A stretch of 64,000 nt of DNA from Straminergon stramineum (GCA_963920665.1 OY987263.1:29376547-29440546); one strand, 5' to 3'; shown: positions 24,528-36,960, counted from the stretch's first letter. Numbers and translations are program-made. The notes: generated by a model not told the origin, from the letters alone.

Positions 24528-25393
24528 CCCTTGAAGGATGACGAGGCCAAAAAGTGGTTGATGGATGACTTGATTGTAGAAACAAAGAATGCACCTATTA
24601 GTTCAAAAATGAGAACAATTTGGTGACTAACTTGGTCATGAGGTTTTGCTACCTATTTAGAAAAGCACGGGGCTTCTAGCCATAATAGATGTTTGTGAAA
24701 AGGAAAAAAATGCCAATGATTGAGGAAAACCTAAATTCAATACCTAGTCCCACTCACAATGACTAATTACAATACTTATCCTATAACACTTGCTTTTAGA
24801 TGAAAGTAAACTTTGCTATTGCTTTAGCAAGTTCACTCTTACTTGCAAACCTTAGTGGAACTCAAAAAGAGACTTTGCTATTGCTTTAGCAAATTCATTT
24901 TCACTCCCAACCCTCAATAGAACTCAAAAGAGAAAAAAAACTATCACTAGAATACAAAAAGTAAAAGCAACTTTCAATAACATGACCACAACACTCAATG
25001 ATAAATATATTTCGCCCTGGAAAAGATTATATGTGCCTTCTCTCTATATTTAATTGAAAGAAGCCAAGCCCTTTCAGTACCTACAAAATAGACTTACAGC
25101 TACAAACAATATGAGATAAATGCCCTATCTTCCTACCAACAAATCAAACAATCTTCAACCTTCAACTACCACCCAATAAGCCTAACCACCTTCCTATTTA
25201 GAACCAACATAGATATAGTAAGATGCCTATCTTTTAATTAGTGAACGGCCCACATCATGACAATAGGGCCCCCTATTACCAAGGTTGTCAACAAAATGCT
25301 TGGGTTCTTGAATCAATAGGTGCATTCTTTGTTTCTATAGTGAATAGTTAAGTCATCTATCGGACACTTTTTGGCTACAATGTCTTGTAAGGG
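24528..25393. mobile_element. TTAA-flanked piggyBac-like element with long inverted repeats
   Basis: TTAA lies at 24524-24527 and 25394-25397. The left end CCCTTGAAGGATGACGAGGC and the reverse complement of the right end CCCTTACAAGACATTGTAGC diverge in the first 20 bases. They then share GCCAAAAAGTG, GATGACTT and an exact GAAACAAAGAATGCACCTAT. The inverted repeat therefore spans at least 75 bases at each end (24528-24600 and 25315-25393). The interior contains repeated phrases such as ACTTTGCTATTGCTTTAGCA at 24810 and 24864. No coding frame is present. Confidence 0.75.
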
Positions 25394-25404
25394 TTAATGG
25401 TTAC

Positions 25405-26078
25405 CCCTTAAACAACGCCAACGTTGAGGATGTTTTTTGACCAATGGATGACAAAGAATCTTCCTATGTAGGACAAAAGTGCAATTGTTCATCCTTGAAA
25501 TTTTGTACAGAAAGGAGAGATCTTGCATAGTAGTTTGACCTCCAATGAATATTTTTGGATTTTTTTAAAGTAGATGATGTTACATAGTTCCAAAAGGGAT
25601 GATTTCAATGGTCACCAATCCATCCTTGAAGGGTGAAACTATTGAAGATTTGGAGGTGACCAATAGATGAGAAAATTGGCTCTTGATGTTGACACCATGA
25701 CTTTTAGCCAACAAAATTGGTTCTTGGTTCATCATTGTGACTCTTAGAGTCTTGGCCAAGAAAATGATCTATTTTGTCTTTTAGAGGTCACTGGTGTAAA
25801 AATTCCTTCAACACACTAACATGGGTCTCATTTTCATCAATTATAGCCCATAAATGTTGACGTGGCCATTTTGTGGCCGATGGATGACAGGGAATCTCTC
25901 TATGTAGGACATAACTACAACTATTCATCCTTCAAATTTTGAGTAGTAAGGGAAGATCTTCTACAGTACTTTGACCTCTAATGTGTATTTTTTATTTTTT
26001 TAAAGTAGATGATGTCAAAAGGTTCCAAAAGCCATGATTTCCACGGTCACCAGTCCGTCCTTTAAGGGATAAAGTTTC
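25405..26078. repeat. tandem pair of decayed elements, about 230 bp each
   Basis: The segment at about 25410-25645 is repeated at about 25850-26078. Shared landmarks in order are TGACGTGGCC/AACGTTGAGG, GATGGATGACA, TCTATGTAGGAC, AAGTAGATGATGT and the terminal TCC.TCCTT.AAGGGT.AA. The tails look like mutated piggyBac-like right ends (CCTTGAAGGGTGAA at about 25635; CCTTTAAGGGATAA at about 26069). They are probably two related elements or one internally duplicated element; intact TTAA flanks are missing. Confidence 0.5.
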
Positions 26079-27850
26079 TCTCTACTTTCTTTTAAAACAA
26101 GAATTATCAACACACGCGTCACCGTGACCAGCGTGGAGACGTCAGTCAGGTCTTCAGCTTCAGAGCTCAAATGAGTGTTCACTGTTCACCGAAGCCACTC
26201 ATCTGATCTCGCATGTTAGTTACCGGCATTGGATTCAAACAGAAAGAAACGTGGATATGACTTGTATATTAAACGAGCTCTTGGGCATTGACCCCTTCAG
26301 GGAGTTAACTTATTCCGCTGCTGTAACTTATTGGCCTTTGACCAATACTAGAAAATAAATCAGTGCTATATGAATAAAGAAGCACAACTTCTAGTAATGC
26401 AGTTGCTTGTTGTTCTAAGCTTATGTGTTGAAAAAAATTCATATCAAACTGGTCGTACCTTGGCTTGTGTGTCCAACCTTTGTGACTTTGGACTGCATTT
26501 GAATAGTAGTGGAGGAGTTTTTTTCCACCATTGAATGTAAAACATGCCTCCTATTTTGGAGTAGCTAATTTTGTTTTCACTAAACCCACATAAAAATGAG
26601 GTTCTTGATTCCAAATTTGAACTCAAAATATTCAGATTTTATCATTTGTAGTAAATCAATTGTTCCTTCCTTTCTCCAATGCGAATTTTTGGAACCAAGG
26701 TCCAACCATCCTATTGAAATATTTTCCCTCCAATGAACATTTGAACTACATTGATTTGTCTAAATAGTGTATGTGACACTAACATAATATCAAGGTTGCA
26801 CTATTTGCAACACAATGAAAATATTATTATGTTTTACCCATTTCAAAAAAATAAAAAATGTAGTGACACTAATTTTGTGGTTGACACTAAATAGAACAAA
26901 TCAACATACTAAGAGGATCCTGGATGTACTTTGGCATCTTTCGCATCAATCAGCTCTCTGAACAAGAAGGTTCCTTGACTTCCTTATTCCGTTTCCATAA
27001 TAAGAACAAACCAAAATAGTAAGAAGAAAATTATCCTCCTACTGTAATAAGGAAAAAGTGTGTCCGACGGACTACCCACAACTGTAAGTAAAAGATCACC
27101 TCACCTGCGTTGAATTCCGAGTCAAGAAAGACGTCCCCAGTCTTCACACGGCTTTTCGGGACAGTAGCCATTCTTTGATCAAGGAAATGCGGCTGCAGAG
27201 CTGTACTGCTGTAGACTGTAGACCAGACCAACCAGTCACCCCCTCCTCAAAAGTCAGGCCTGAACCGAATCTTAGAAAACAATCACACAATCTATTTGAT
27301 TATGTTGTTTGTTTGTTTACACAAATAAAACATATTTGATTATGTTTCATTTTCGATCAAGAGATTCTTGAATTAATCAAAGAGTTTTAGAAAGCCTTCC
27401 GGTCATCCCTTCATGGCTTCAATTCATCCCTGCTCCTCATTAACTTCGTCAACCATTTTGTAAGTTGTCACTTGTCACCGTGTTTTCCAAGGCGGTCCGG
27501 TGGACTTTCCTGTCCACACGAGCAAGGACCAACTCGTGGTTTAGGATATTATAATACTAACCTAAGACAGGCTTATCGTATAAGAGTACCTTCTGGCTCC
27601 CAGCAGTCATCATTCCGTATCTCTGACACCTGCCGGATCCGCAGTTGCAAGCATACACAAGTTAATACAGGCGTACAGAAATCAGTGCAGCTTTCGCAGG
27701 TGCAGCTAGCTACTCTGCCATCGTCTTCGATTCAAGCAGGTTCTCGTGATTAAGTTAGGGCAATAACTTAATCAACGAGTGCTCCTCGTGGTGCCTTAGC
27801 CTGGGATTTAGACCATCGACAGGATAGTATTAATTGCAACCGTTGTAGGG
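26079..27850. other. upstream part of gene island 2, no gene seen
   Basis: Composition shifts from transposon-like to more GC-balanced near 26.1 kb and again after 27.4 kb. The last 400 bases before 27851 are the likely promoter and 5' untranslated region of the second small-protein gene. I cannot point to a convincing TATA box or exon. Confidence 0.4.
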
Positions 27851-28159
27851 ATGGACATGTGTGAGAAGATCTCCCGGACATTGATGCGCCGAAAGTACGA
27901 GAAGGTAGGCGTGAATGAAGGGTTTGAGGTGAGGGTGAGAAAGCCCGTGAAAGTGAGGATCCCGAAGTCGAACAAAGGGAAGAACGTGGTCCGGGAGCAA
28001 GAAGTGCTGGACCCTTTGCCAGTGCTGGTGCCCAAGCGGTTCACCATTCTTTCCTCGTCCAATGATGTTATCGATGAAGACTGGTTGGAGCAAGCCCTCC
28101 GACGTACCCTGGCCGAAGGACGTCTTAATATCCTTAAGCCAACTACCCCCGAAGAATGA
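27851..28159 (+). CDS. small basic protein, family copy 2 (unknown function)
   Basis: Single exon of 102 codons from the ATG at 27851. The N-terminal motif, residues 1-17, is MDMCEKISRTLMRRKYE. The C-terminal motif, residues 66-92, contains SSSNDVIDEDWLEQALRRTL then AEGRL. Between them lie a basic patch, KPVKVRIPKSNKGK (residues 31-44), and a proline stretch, DPLPVLVPKR (54-63), that aligns with copy 3. A short acidic tail ends the protein. The predicted product is soluble and basic, with no targeting signal that I can see. Conservation of both ends across three copies of different length supports real genes. A nuclear or protein-binding role would be guesswork. The minus strand is also open over this interval, but its translation has no family support. 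Confidence 0.75.
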   Translation: MDMCEKISRTLMRRKYEKVGVNEGFEVRVRKPVKVRIPKSNKGKNVVREQEVLDPLPVLVPKRFTILSSSNDVIDEDWLEQALRRTLAEGRLNILKPTTPEE

Positions 28160-29257
28160 GGAAACGTACCTTTCCCATTGCATTTGATTGTGCATGCCGA
28201 AGTTAATTCATGAGGGGCTTCGATAGACTTAAGATGGGACATCTTCCTGGGTCTTCATCGATCAGCAGGGAACGTTCTTAACAACTGCGGGTCGGTCTAG
28301 GGGAGGAACTCTGCTCGTGTTCCTCGCCCAATTCATAGTGCTAGCTAGTGAATGGAGACAACGGAGACTATGTAGCGATCTCTGGTACTTGTTCTCTAGC
28401 TCCGAGGATTACACACTCACTGGGTGACTGTCTAGGCTGAGCTTAAACCCTAGCAGCACGAGCTTCACCCTTGCGCCAAAGGATTCAACGACTGTAATGG
28501 ATGCCTGGTTTGGTCCGATTTTTGCGGTGATTGAGAATTAGCTAGCGTCGGGGTTACGTATTCAAGCAAGCAGCTGGGGAAGCAATTAATTTTCAATTGC
28601 AATCCTAGGGCCGACAGATTGAAGATGACGGTTGTTTGTGAAGCAGCGACACTAGTTAACAAGCTTAGTTCACTCTGAGTTCCACTTCCTTGAGAAATGA
28701 TCCGTGGTTACTGACCACATGATCGATCGATGTATATAGCTAGACATTAAATTTAAATTGAACTACGCCAATTGATTGCACTCAAGCTTGAATTATGCAA
28801 CTCTTGGCTTCGACTCAGTTACGGTACACATAAATATGTACGCGTTGGTTGATGGATGTCTGCAATTCATTACTCCCTATATTAGTATGTGAGAAATTGC
28901 TCGGGAAAGAAGTGAAACATTTCCCGGAGTTTTCCGAATCTAAATCTAGCATGCTTCCTCAGCTTTGCCTTCTAGGAATACACATTATTTGAAATCTTTA
29001 CTCTGCCACTTGTGCATTAATCAACGTTACAACAAAGTAACTCAATACAACCCTCTCTAAGACTCTAATCACACATTCACACTCCGTCGGGATGACGAAT
29101 TGGGTCTCCTGAGTCCTAATCGACCTGCTCAGGTGTTCAGAAATTAACGTGTGGACGTTGTCCAACCAGATGTGTACACAACATTGGATTCCCAGAGTAC
29201 TGCTTGGGTGTACTACCCTACAGATGCATGCCAGGTCGATCACTTTTAATAACTGAC
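28160..29257. other. downstream region of gene 2, no gene seen
   Basis: Likely 3' untranslated region and flanking island DNA. A GATCGATCGATG run occurs near 28720. No open frame has recognisable features. Confidence 0.4.
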
Positions 29258-29431
29258 ATTTTCGTTAAAATGGCGGTATTAATACGCCATTTTTCCATTA
29301 ATTTTCTAAGATTGGTATACATTTCAGACCACACACTCTGAAATCTAGGAGATGTGTACATTTCAGACGACAAAGTCTGAACAACTTGAAAAATACCAAG
29401 TTTACAGAATATTGCCATTTTAACGAAATAT
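29258..29431. mobile_element. short foldback MITE
   Basis: The left end ATTTTCGTTAAAATGGCGGT and the reverse complement of the right end ATTTCGTTAAAATGGCAATA share a 15-base core, TTTCGTTAAAATGGC. Inside, CATTTCAGAC occurs twice. A related phrase (ATATTGCCATTTTAAC) occurs near 32.88 kb. The element ends four bases before the TTAA of the next element. Confidence 0.55.
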
Positions 29432-29439
29432 ACATTTAA

Positions 29440-32042
29440 CCCCTGGGCGCCCCAGAGGCGATAATTGGGGCGCTCCATATTTATATTTTGACAATAAGAA
29501 CACAGATCGTGGTCAAAGCCGTTGGAAAAAGGTACAGTGGGGAAGGAGAGTACTTAAGTGACGAAAAGGAGTAGGGATCCACAAACGTGGGTGTGGTACA
29601 CCGAAGTGGAGGCCAACGCATTGGTGCACAGTCTAGGAAAAGTGTTGTTTCCCGGAATTTTGGGTACGGAGCAGTGACCGGGACTACCGGCTACGACCGG
29701 TGGCAAACCGTTGGTCCGGTTTCGCGCATTCCTGAGGTCATTACAGCACTGGAGGTTGTCGTATGAGAATGTTGGGGGGTTGGATTATGAGTGCGGTTTC
29801 GCTCTTGCTTGCGTAATTCAGGTTCGTTGTACACTTCAGAACAGAATGGGAAGAGAGCGATGTGTGCTCCATTGCTGAGAGTGGACAAGTGCGACTTGGG
29901 GGATGCGCGGTTGCCTTTGGCTGCTTCAACAGCGGCAACGGCAATGGAGATTTTGGGTGTACGTTATTGAGAGACTTTAGGTGCTAGGTTCATCGATGTA
30001 CTATGGGTGTGTTTGGTGTTTCCCAGATTTTCCGATGAAGGGGGAGGGCAATTGAACGTCAGTCGTTGCAAGTCCTGGCATATGTATCGTCTGATCACAG
30101 GCTTTTCCGTTACATAATGGACAGACGAGTAGGGATTAGTTGAGGTCGTGATGCGGCACCCATCGATGCTTTCTTTTCGCCTCACTAGCATGTTTATGTG
30201 CAATTGGGCCGTATAGGCCTCCAAATTGTTTTCGCTAAATTTCCTTAGGGTACATTCGCACTTGGCACTAAGGCAGGCATAAGTGGGCGTTGCTGGAGTG
30301 GGTGGACAACAGGCTTTCACACCATCGTGTATTAGGAACTACCGATCCAACGTGGCTGCGCATGTGGCAGACCATAATAGCGGTGTTGACCACCACGGCT
30401 ATCGACTGTATATTTAAAGGCGAGTGGTTTGCGGCGGAATTGAAGTAGGAACTACTTCTTGCGGAAACGTAGATTTGGAACGGATAGGAGCGGTTTAACT
30501 TAAAGGGGCTCCGGGATCACGATTAACACAAAACAACAGTTCAGCCTGAAAATGTTGACAATGATTAGCAATTGCAAACGGCCGTGCCATGCAACGCGTG
30601 CTGCTCGCGGATGGCTGCGGCAGAAGTGAATGGCGCAGACTGTAATCAGTGCATCCTCTCTTTAAAATTGTTGCATCATCACAGAAAACGCACTCGACGA
30701 TGAGCGGAGACAACGCTGTAGGATTTCCGTATCTCGATCGTTGCAAGTGCCGGATTAGGTACATTGCATTTTGCACTAAATTCAGAGAGCTCAAGTCATG
30801 GAGAAACGTCAACTAGAATGACCTCATGAAACACCAAGAACAGCCTCGTCGCTTTCCAGACAGAGCATGTCAGAGTACAGAAAAGAAATTATCCAAGAGG
30901 CGTGCTACGATGTTGTGCTGAGGACAAGTCGATCGACCGACAAACATTTCCCACGCAGAAAATGTACCACGATGAGTTCAGTGAGTTCAGTGAGAGCCGA
31001 TACGAGGACCTGCCACCGCACTAACAACAATCTCAGGTGTGAAACCGCTGTAATACATTGTCACTTTCATCGTTGGCGGACCTCTGTGACCTTCAAAGAA
31101 CAAGGCATATGTGAACAGGACCGTCAATAGCACGCTCTTCGCAACCAGCATCTTACCCGCACCTAAGGCCACCTACTGAGCACATACAATAAATGTGTTG
31201 TCTCCGTTCATTGACTGCTTTACCTTACTATCAGCGATGCTTTCAAACGCCAAGTGTGAATGTACCCTTATTCCATTTTGACATTTCTAATATATTTATG
31301 CAAGCAAGAATAGACTGTGCACCTATCATTCACCTTTTTTTTACAAGGAAACGGAATTCCTTTGCGAGAAAATAGATTGGAAAACGCCTTTTGCTCATCA
31401 CTTCTGGCCGAACAGGACTTTGGACAGTAATTTGTCAATTGGATTCTCCCTGAGAAGGGGCCGCGCCTAACTGCTCCTTAGCTGCTTGAACTTGACCAGC
31501 TCACCCAAGCTTCAGGTGGCCTGGACGGCTATTGTATGAGGGCGTCGGAGGTCTGACTAGGCTAGTGTTCCCGCGTCTATACTGCCGGGGCAGGTCCGTC
31601 GTGTCAGTTGCACCCGTACATTGCTCCCGGTCCACTGTAGCCTCTACAGTGTGACAACCTCGAATTCAATGCACCAACTCCCAATGCTACGAATGTAAAA
31701 AAATCCCAAAATTTGGCAACCCGCAAGGTACTTGTTGACCCAACCCCCTGCCAAAATTCTAGGGGCAGATTCCACTTCCTCTGCTCGCTGTGAAGTCCTG
31801 AAGTGCTCCGACCCCCCCAAATCACCCAAATCCACTCAGTCAAAGTCACTTTGACCATTATAATCTTGCAATCGGAAAGGTCAACTCTTCCCAGATTTTT
31901 CTCGCACCTCCAGACCTTACCCCTCTCCCAATTTCAACGGTGAAGCTCTCTGGATCTCAGTTTAGCACTTGCGAGGGCGTCTTTGCTGTGCGGGTGTCCA
32001 GAATGGCCCCATTTTGGACATTTCCTTCTGGGCGCTCAGGGG
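29440..32042. mobile_element. 2.6-kb TTAA-flanked piggyBac-like element
   Basis: TTAA lies at 29436-29439 and 32043-32046. The left end is CCCCTGGGCGCCCCAG. The reverse complement of the right end is CCCCTGAGCGCCCAGAAG. Twelve of the first 13 bases match. The interior is clearly richer in G and C than its surroundings and holds open frames of up to 118 codons, mostly on the minus strand (29964-30320, 30495-30812). None shows piggyBac transposase motifs that I can recognise, and their starts are not ATG. It could be a decayed autonomous copy or an element that captured host sequence. A chance pairing of two separate TTAA ends cannot be excluded. Confidence 0.5.
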
Positions 32043-32046
32043 TTAA

Positions 32047-33009
32047 TATAGAATGCAAGAATGGATTCTCTTGCCCATTTACAAATGGAAATTACACTAA
32101 TGAAGCAATAATGGAATTTAGGGTTTGCAACACCTTGGTAATGTTACCAACACTAAATGCCAACTAAAATTTCTGCCAATAAAACTAAATTAGAATTGAG
32201 ATAGTTCACTTTGCACTAAATCACTATCTACCATGACCACTAATTGTCAACTACATGAGAATCCCGATGAGAATTAGAGTGATTTACATGATAAGATCAT
32301 AGGGTGAATAACACTACAATACTAAATTTTGTATTATAGATTTATTATACTATTGAAGAATCTATAATACTAAATTTTTATAAGTGTAGTATTTTTTGGA
32401 ACTTTTTGCAATATTTGGTCACAATTGAAGGCTATTTTAGATTGCACAAATTTAGCTAAGGATTATATCAATTTTCAAGAAAAAGTACAATATTATGCAA
32501 AATATTCTTTTATTTTGAAATTTCAATAGATGAAATCACCAAGAATCATTCCAAAAATTCCAATATAGAATGATATTTTTTCTATCATTTGAATGAACTA
32601 AAGATGTTTCATCCAAAATATGTGTATTTTAGATATAAATAGCCTCAAATGCATTGTTAGGTATTATATATATGTACTTATGCAATAAATTACTTTAACT
32701 TATTATCTCACCCTTATTTGGAAATGTATGGTAATCTGGTCAATTTCATTAATTTAGCTATGTTATATTACTTTGCTATAACTCAAGCCACACAATCTAA
32801 AAACAAAATCTATATTGGTCCTAGTTTGTAGCCTAAAATTAGACCTTTGTGAATATTATGTCTCAATTTTTGGCTTGCCAAATATTGCCATTTTAACAAA
32901 GTTGACGTATAATGGTTCACATCATTTATATTAGTTCTCTCCATTAACTTCCAAATGTCCAAACTGAATTTTTTGGCAATATAGCAATTAAAGTAGCTCA
33001 CTACGAACA
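32047..33009. other. AT-rich intergenic DNA, no gene seen
   Basis: Only short frames. The phrase ATATTGCCATTTTAACAAAG near 32880 resembles the end of the MITE at 29258. Confidence 0.4.
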
Positions 33010-33885
33010 GAATTTTTGTTCTTTTTCTTTGAAATTTTCATACATGTGCCCGAGGAGTAGCTTCAAGGCCCAACAATTTTCATAACTTTTGATTACATGG
33101 TTCAAAAGTTATTGTATGATATGTCATTTTCATTGCTCAACAACGAGCTTGGGCAACCCCCAGAAAATTCTTAAAAAAACACATTTTTAAGAAATAAAAA
33201 ATTGAAATTGGTTTTCTAGATTTATATATACATGGAAAGCTTTGAATCATTTCATTTTGATTTGTGAGATGAAAGTTATGAGGAATTTTAGTTTGCATGC
33301 AATATGGATTCTCTAATCTCTACTCTAAAATAAACTTTGAAGTCCTTTATTTAACTAAACTTTCAAATTTTTTGGAAAAAATAAAATCATCGGATGTAAA
33401 TTGTTAATTACAACATTACAACCATTGGGATTGGCATTTTTCAATTCCATGATTAAATTCTTAACAATTTAGTAATTTGAATCATTCTCTAGTTCTTTCT
33501 ACTTACTATTTTTTTCCTATATGTTGTACAATTCCCAATGATCTGAAATTTTTTCAAGTGTGTGGCCAACTTGCCTTGAAAAATGAATCCAAAGAAGCAC
33601 CACTACTTTGGAATTTTTTTATACAAATGTAACCTTGTGAAGTGCAACTCACTGTTTTTTCATAGGGCCAAAGAAAGGATTTTTGTCCATTCAAACACTA
33701 ATATCTTGCACTCTACATGGTGGAAATTTCTGAATTTTTTTCAGCATCTTCTCAAACTAGTGTACTACAAGATCCTATGGTTACATGTGTCCAAAAATGT
33801 TTTTTTTTCTAAAATTTGGTACTTGTACTAGAAATGCTAGTTTGGGAGCATTTTGGACGAAAACATAGTCAAATTCATTTAGGGG
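33010..33885. mobile_element. truncated inverted copy of the 17652 piggyBac-like family
   Basis: The right end is intact: ATTTAGGGG then TTAA at 33886-33889. Read on the minus strand it follows the element at 17652 for most of its length: ACATGTGTCCAAAAA then TTGCACTCTACATGGTGGAA (ATCTTGCAATCTACATGGTG in the relative), then the TTTTTTCC and GGAAAGCTTTGAATCATT regions. The expected partner end with CCCCTAAAGG is absent near 33.0 kb, so that end is lost or eroded. A spurious 82-codon frame falls inside. Confidence 0.6.
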
Positions 33886-33889
33886 TTAA

Positions 33890-34869
33890 CATATTGCTTC
33901 TCTTCTTGTTTTAACACTCAAGAAGTCACCCCATTGATTCAAACACCCCAAACACATCAAATAAGTGAAAGCACACAACAAAGTTTTAAACCCTAAATCT
34001 ACCAACTCACAATGAGATGTCAATGTCACCAACTTCAAATTGAGGTGTCAATCCCACCAATTTGCAAGTAAAATGTCAACCTTAGAAATATACATTTAAT
34101 TATCAAGTGCAATAATTTGAAAGTGAAAATTGAACCTAGATACAAATATTGTACATTAATTGATATACAAGTTAATCTCTAATTATCCCAAGGGGCCTTG
34201 TATTTTACTATTTTTACCAAGGTTTGGAATTTTCTGAAATAATATTATATTTATGTGCTATGAATAGAATTAATGTATTTAGAAAAATTTAGAAAAAATG
34301 TTGTTGGTATTTGTGAAATCGATTTCAAAGCATGTCGAAGCACCCCTAAAAGTTCCAAGTTATCCAAAGTTCATATTTTAGATGATGAACACAATGCTTC
34401 AAGGTTATATATATTAATTTTGTTCAAATAACTTCTCCTTTCTCTAAAATATACTTTCAACTTTAAATGACAACCTCTTTTATGACCAATTTGATGACAT
34501 TGAGTGAAAGAATATGTACATGCATAAAGTTGTGCAAAGTTTCAAATTAAAATTTGAATTGCTACATAGTTAAATAGTGTAAGTTTGAACCAAATGGATT
34601 CTCAAAAATTATATGACACAAAGGCTCTTCGTCTATGGATTTTGGGAATATCAATTGGTTTTGAAAAAATGCCTTAGAAAGTAAGGTTGTCTGTGGCTAA
34701 AGAGTATTCATGGAGAAATTAGAGAGCTACCATGAAGCTGCAATGTTGGGCACGATACTTAGGTAGATTCTTTTGAGGTAGTGTCAAAAAAAGACCCAAG
34801 GGGGCAAGGCTAAAATTTCCCATAGTCGTCAAGGTGCCACATTAGTCTATATGTTGAAGTAGTTTGTCC
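33890..34869. other. AT-rich intergenic DNA, no gene seen
   Basis: No coding or repeat structure that I can define. Two loosely similar phrases around 34005-34075 (ACCAACTCACAATGAGATGT, ACCAACTTCAAATTGAGGTG, ACCAATTTGCAAGTAAAATG) form a short degenerate tandem repeat of about 35 bases. Confidence 0.4.
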
Positions 34870-35010
34870 AATTGGGCTGAATTATATTCAATGCGGTCAA
34901 TATCATGTTGAACAAAAAAATAGTAAATCACAAGTACATAGGCATACTTAACCTTTGTGCCATGTGGTTTGCCACTTGGATTGGGGTTTGAACCATGTAG
35001 GACTCAACTA
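34870..35010 (-). repeat. weak SINE-like B-box match
   Basis: On the minus strand GGTTCAAACCCCAA occurs at 34994-34981. It is identical over 14 bases to the B-box region at 18643 and is followed by an unrelated body. It may be a second, diverged tRNA-derived SINE. Without an A box or a clear tail this is tentative. Confidence 0.2.
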
Positions 35011-36225
35011 ATGACATATGGATTGGATATAGACTTTGGATGGAAATCCAAGGGATATATAGGCCATGAACTCAAAGTAAAGGTGTAAATAAAACGAAAT
35101 GGGAAAATATTTGATGGATTAGGATAGGCACTTAAGGTGTACGACAAGCACACAAATTTGAGTATCCCCCCTTTATGCATTTGCCCCATTCACTTAAATT
35201 TGTGGGCTTGCATTGTTGCTCAAATCCTTGACTTACAATCCAATTTTTTGAGTTCCCACCTAATTTATGTATATCTGCCTTATCTACTAAGTGGATAGTG
35301 CATCTTGTATGTGTGGCACCCAAAATTTTAGTATATAAGTCTACATCAAAAAGACCTTTGTCATGTCATGTTGTAATTAAAGATAAAATACAAGTGAGGT
35401 TAAATTTTTTGTCCAAAAATTAATCTTAAATCCCCCCAAAATTAGGTTAGTTTATTAAGACTACTCGAGATGCTTGTTTGTCTTTGTTTGACAAACATGA
35501 TTGTGACTCAAATCTTGTCCAATATGACAACTCTAAAACTACCCCATTAGGGCAACAAGGTGGATAGGGCTCTATAAATGTTTTGTCAAGACATACCATT
35601 AAGTGAAGGCGTGTCTTTTTTTAAAGAATAACTTAAGGTTAACATATCCATTTTCAAGTATCTATCAAAAATTTTGCCTTAAAAACTCTTGATAACAAGT
35701 ACATAATCAATTCAAGATGGATAAGTTATGCACTTAAAAACTAGGGCATGGATTTTGAAAATTTGCTATGTAAGACTTTGGAAATCATAAATTAATTCAT
35801 ATGATATTCAAAAAATGTACAACAAAGTGTCTTAAAGTCTTTATGAATTGCTAAATGTTGATAAGATCTAAATGTATTCATGACAATTTTATAATACTAG
35901 TTACTAGATATAATTCTTTATCTACATTCGAAGTCCCTTTGTCTTCTTGGACATGTAAGGTGACTCCCTAGTTTAGGCAATTGTAGTAGCCTTGCATGTC
36001 TTCTCATTTTAACTTAAGCTCCTCTCCAAGGTATCCCAAAAGTAATACCTTTTAAGGTCTTCCTTACATGCTGGATGGGGGGACAAATGTATTGTTGTGC
36101 TTTGCCCAAACCTGATGGGGAAAGAACCACCAACCCAATTAATTTGTATTTTTATGTGGTGAACATTGGTGTTTTTGGTGACTCTTTTTTTCACTTAAAA
36201 TAAAAGCAACTGTCTATCTAATTTT
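35011..36225. other. AT-rich intergenic DNA, no gene seen
   Basis: Only short frames without motifs; no terminal repeats found. Confidence 0.4.
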
Positions 36226-36570
36226 CAATATAAGAAATCCCTTTTGTTTTAGACATTATTAAAAAACATGGAAATACATTTTGTGATGTCTGGCATGCCC
36301 CTGTGGATGTCCAATAAAATCCATCTAAATTGACATGGTAGAATCATGCAAAAATCTTAGAAAACACGTCTTTTTTTTGTACGATGTCTACATAAACATG
36401 GTGAAATGAATTGCCAAAATTGTGCCATGTGCTAGCTATGTTATCTCCATGTAAGCAGGCAGTGCCATGTCAACAAATTTTTCATCCAAACCCTTGCTGA
36501 CGTCACAAATGCGCAATGTCCTTGGTCATGTCTATTTGGACATCTGTTGTGGCGTGCACATATTCTTTTG

Positions 36571-36810
36571 AACATCAATTGTGACATGAAGTTAATTCTT
36601 TTGAAATGCATTATACTAATTTTTAAATGAAATCTTATGTTTATGATTTTGTGACATTAACTTAGACATTTGAACATTTTTTGAGACATCAACATCAATT
36701 GTGACATGAAGTTAATTCTTTTGAAATGCATTATACTAATTTTTAAATGAAATCTTATGTTTATGGTATCAGACTTATGTTTATGGTTTTCCAACATTAA
36801 CTTAGACATC
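36571..36810 (+). repeat. 120-bp tandem duplication
   Basis: The block starting AACATCAATTGTGACATGAA at 36571 repeats exactly 120 bases later at 36691. The repeat runs through TTATACTAATTTTTAAATGA, and the spacer GACATTAACTTAGACAT recurs. A third partial copy of the tail follows at about 36790-36830. The high identity implies a recent duplication inside the older CACTA-type element. Confidence 0.8.
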
Positions 36811-36844
36811 TGAACATTTTTTGAGACATCAATTTACATGTACA

Positions 36845-36960
36845 GCATATACATTACACCATACAAAATAGGCCATACACCATACATTGCACACAAGACA
36901 CCATACATTGTATACCATACATAATACATTATATAAAATATGTCATATAAAGTTTATTAT
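36845..36960 (+). repeat. ATACA-rich short tandem repeat
   Basis: Degenerate units of the type ACACCATACATT and TATACCATACATAATACATT. A complementary-looking tract (TGTATGGTATATTGTATATGG and similar) lies at about 41370-41455 inside the nested element. Confidence 0.5.

Noticed and set aside
27808..28242. Minus-strand frames of 144 and 121 codons over small-protein gene 2
   Set aside because: They mirror the GC-rich plus-strand gene, lack a family and are not conserved in the other two loci.
29964..30812. Possible piggyBac transposase fragments inside the 2.6-kb element
   Set aside because: I could not see the catalytic Asp context or a cysteine-rich C-terminus, and the starts are not ATG; I did not claim homology.
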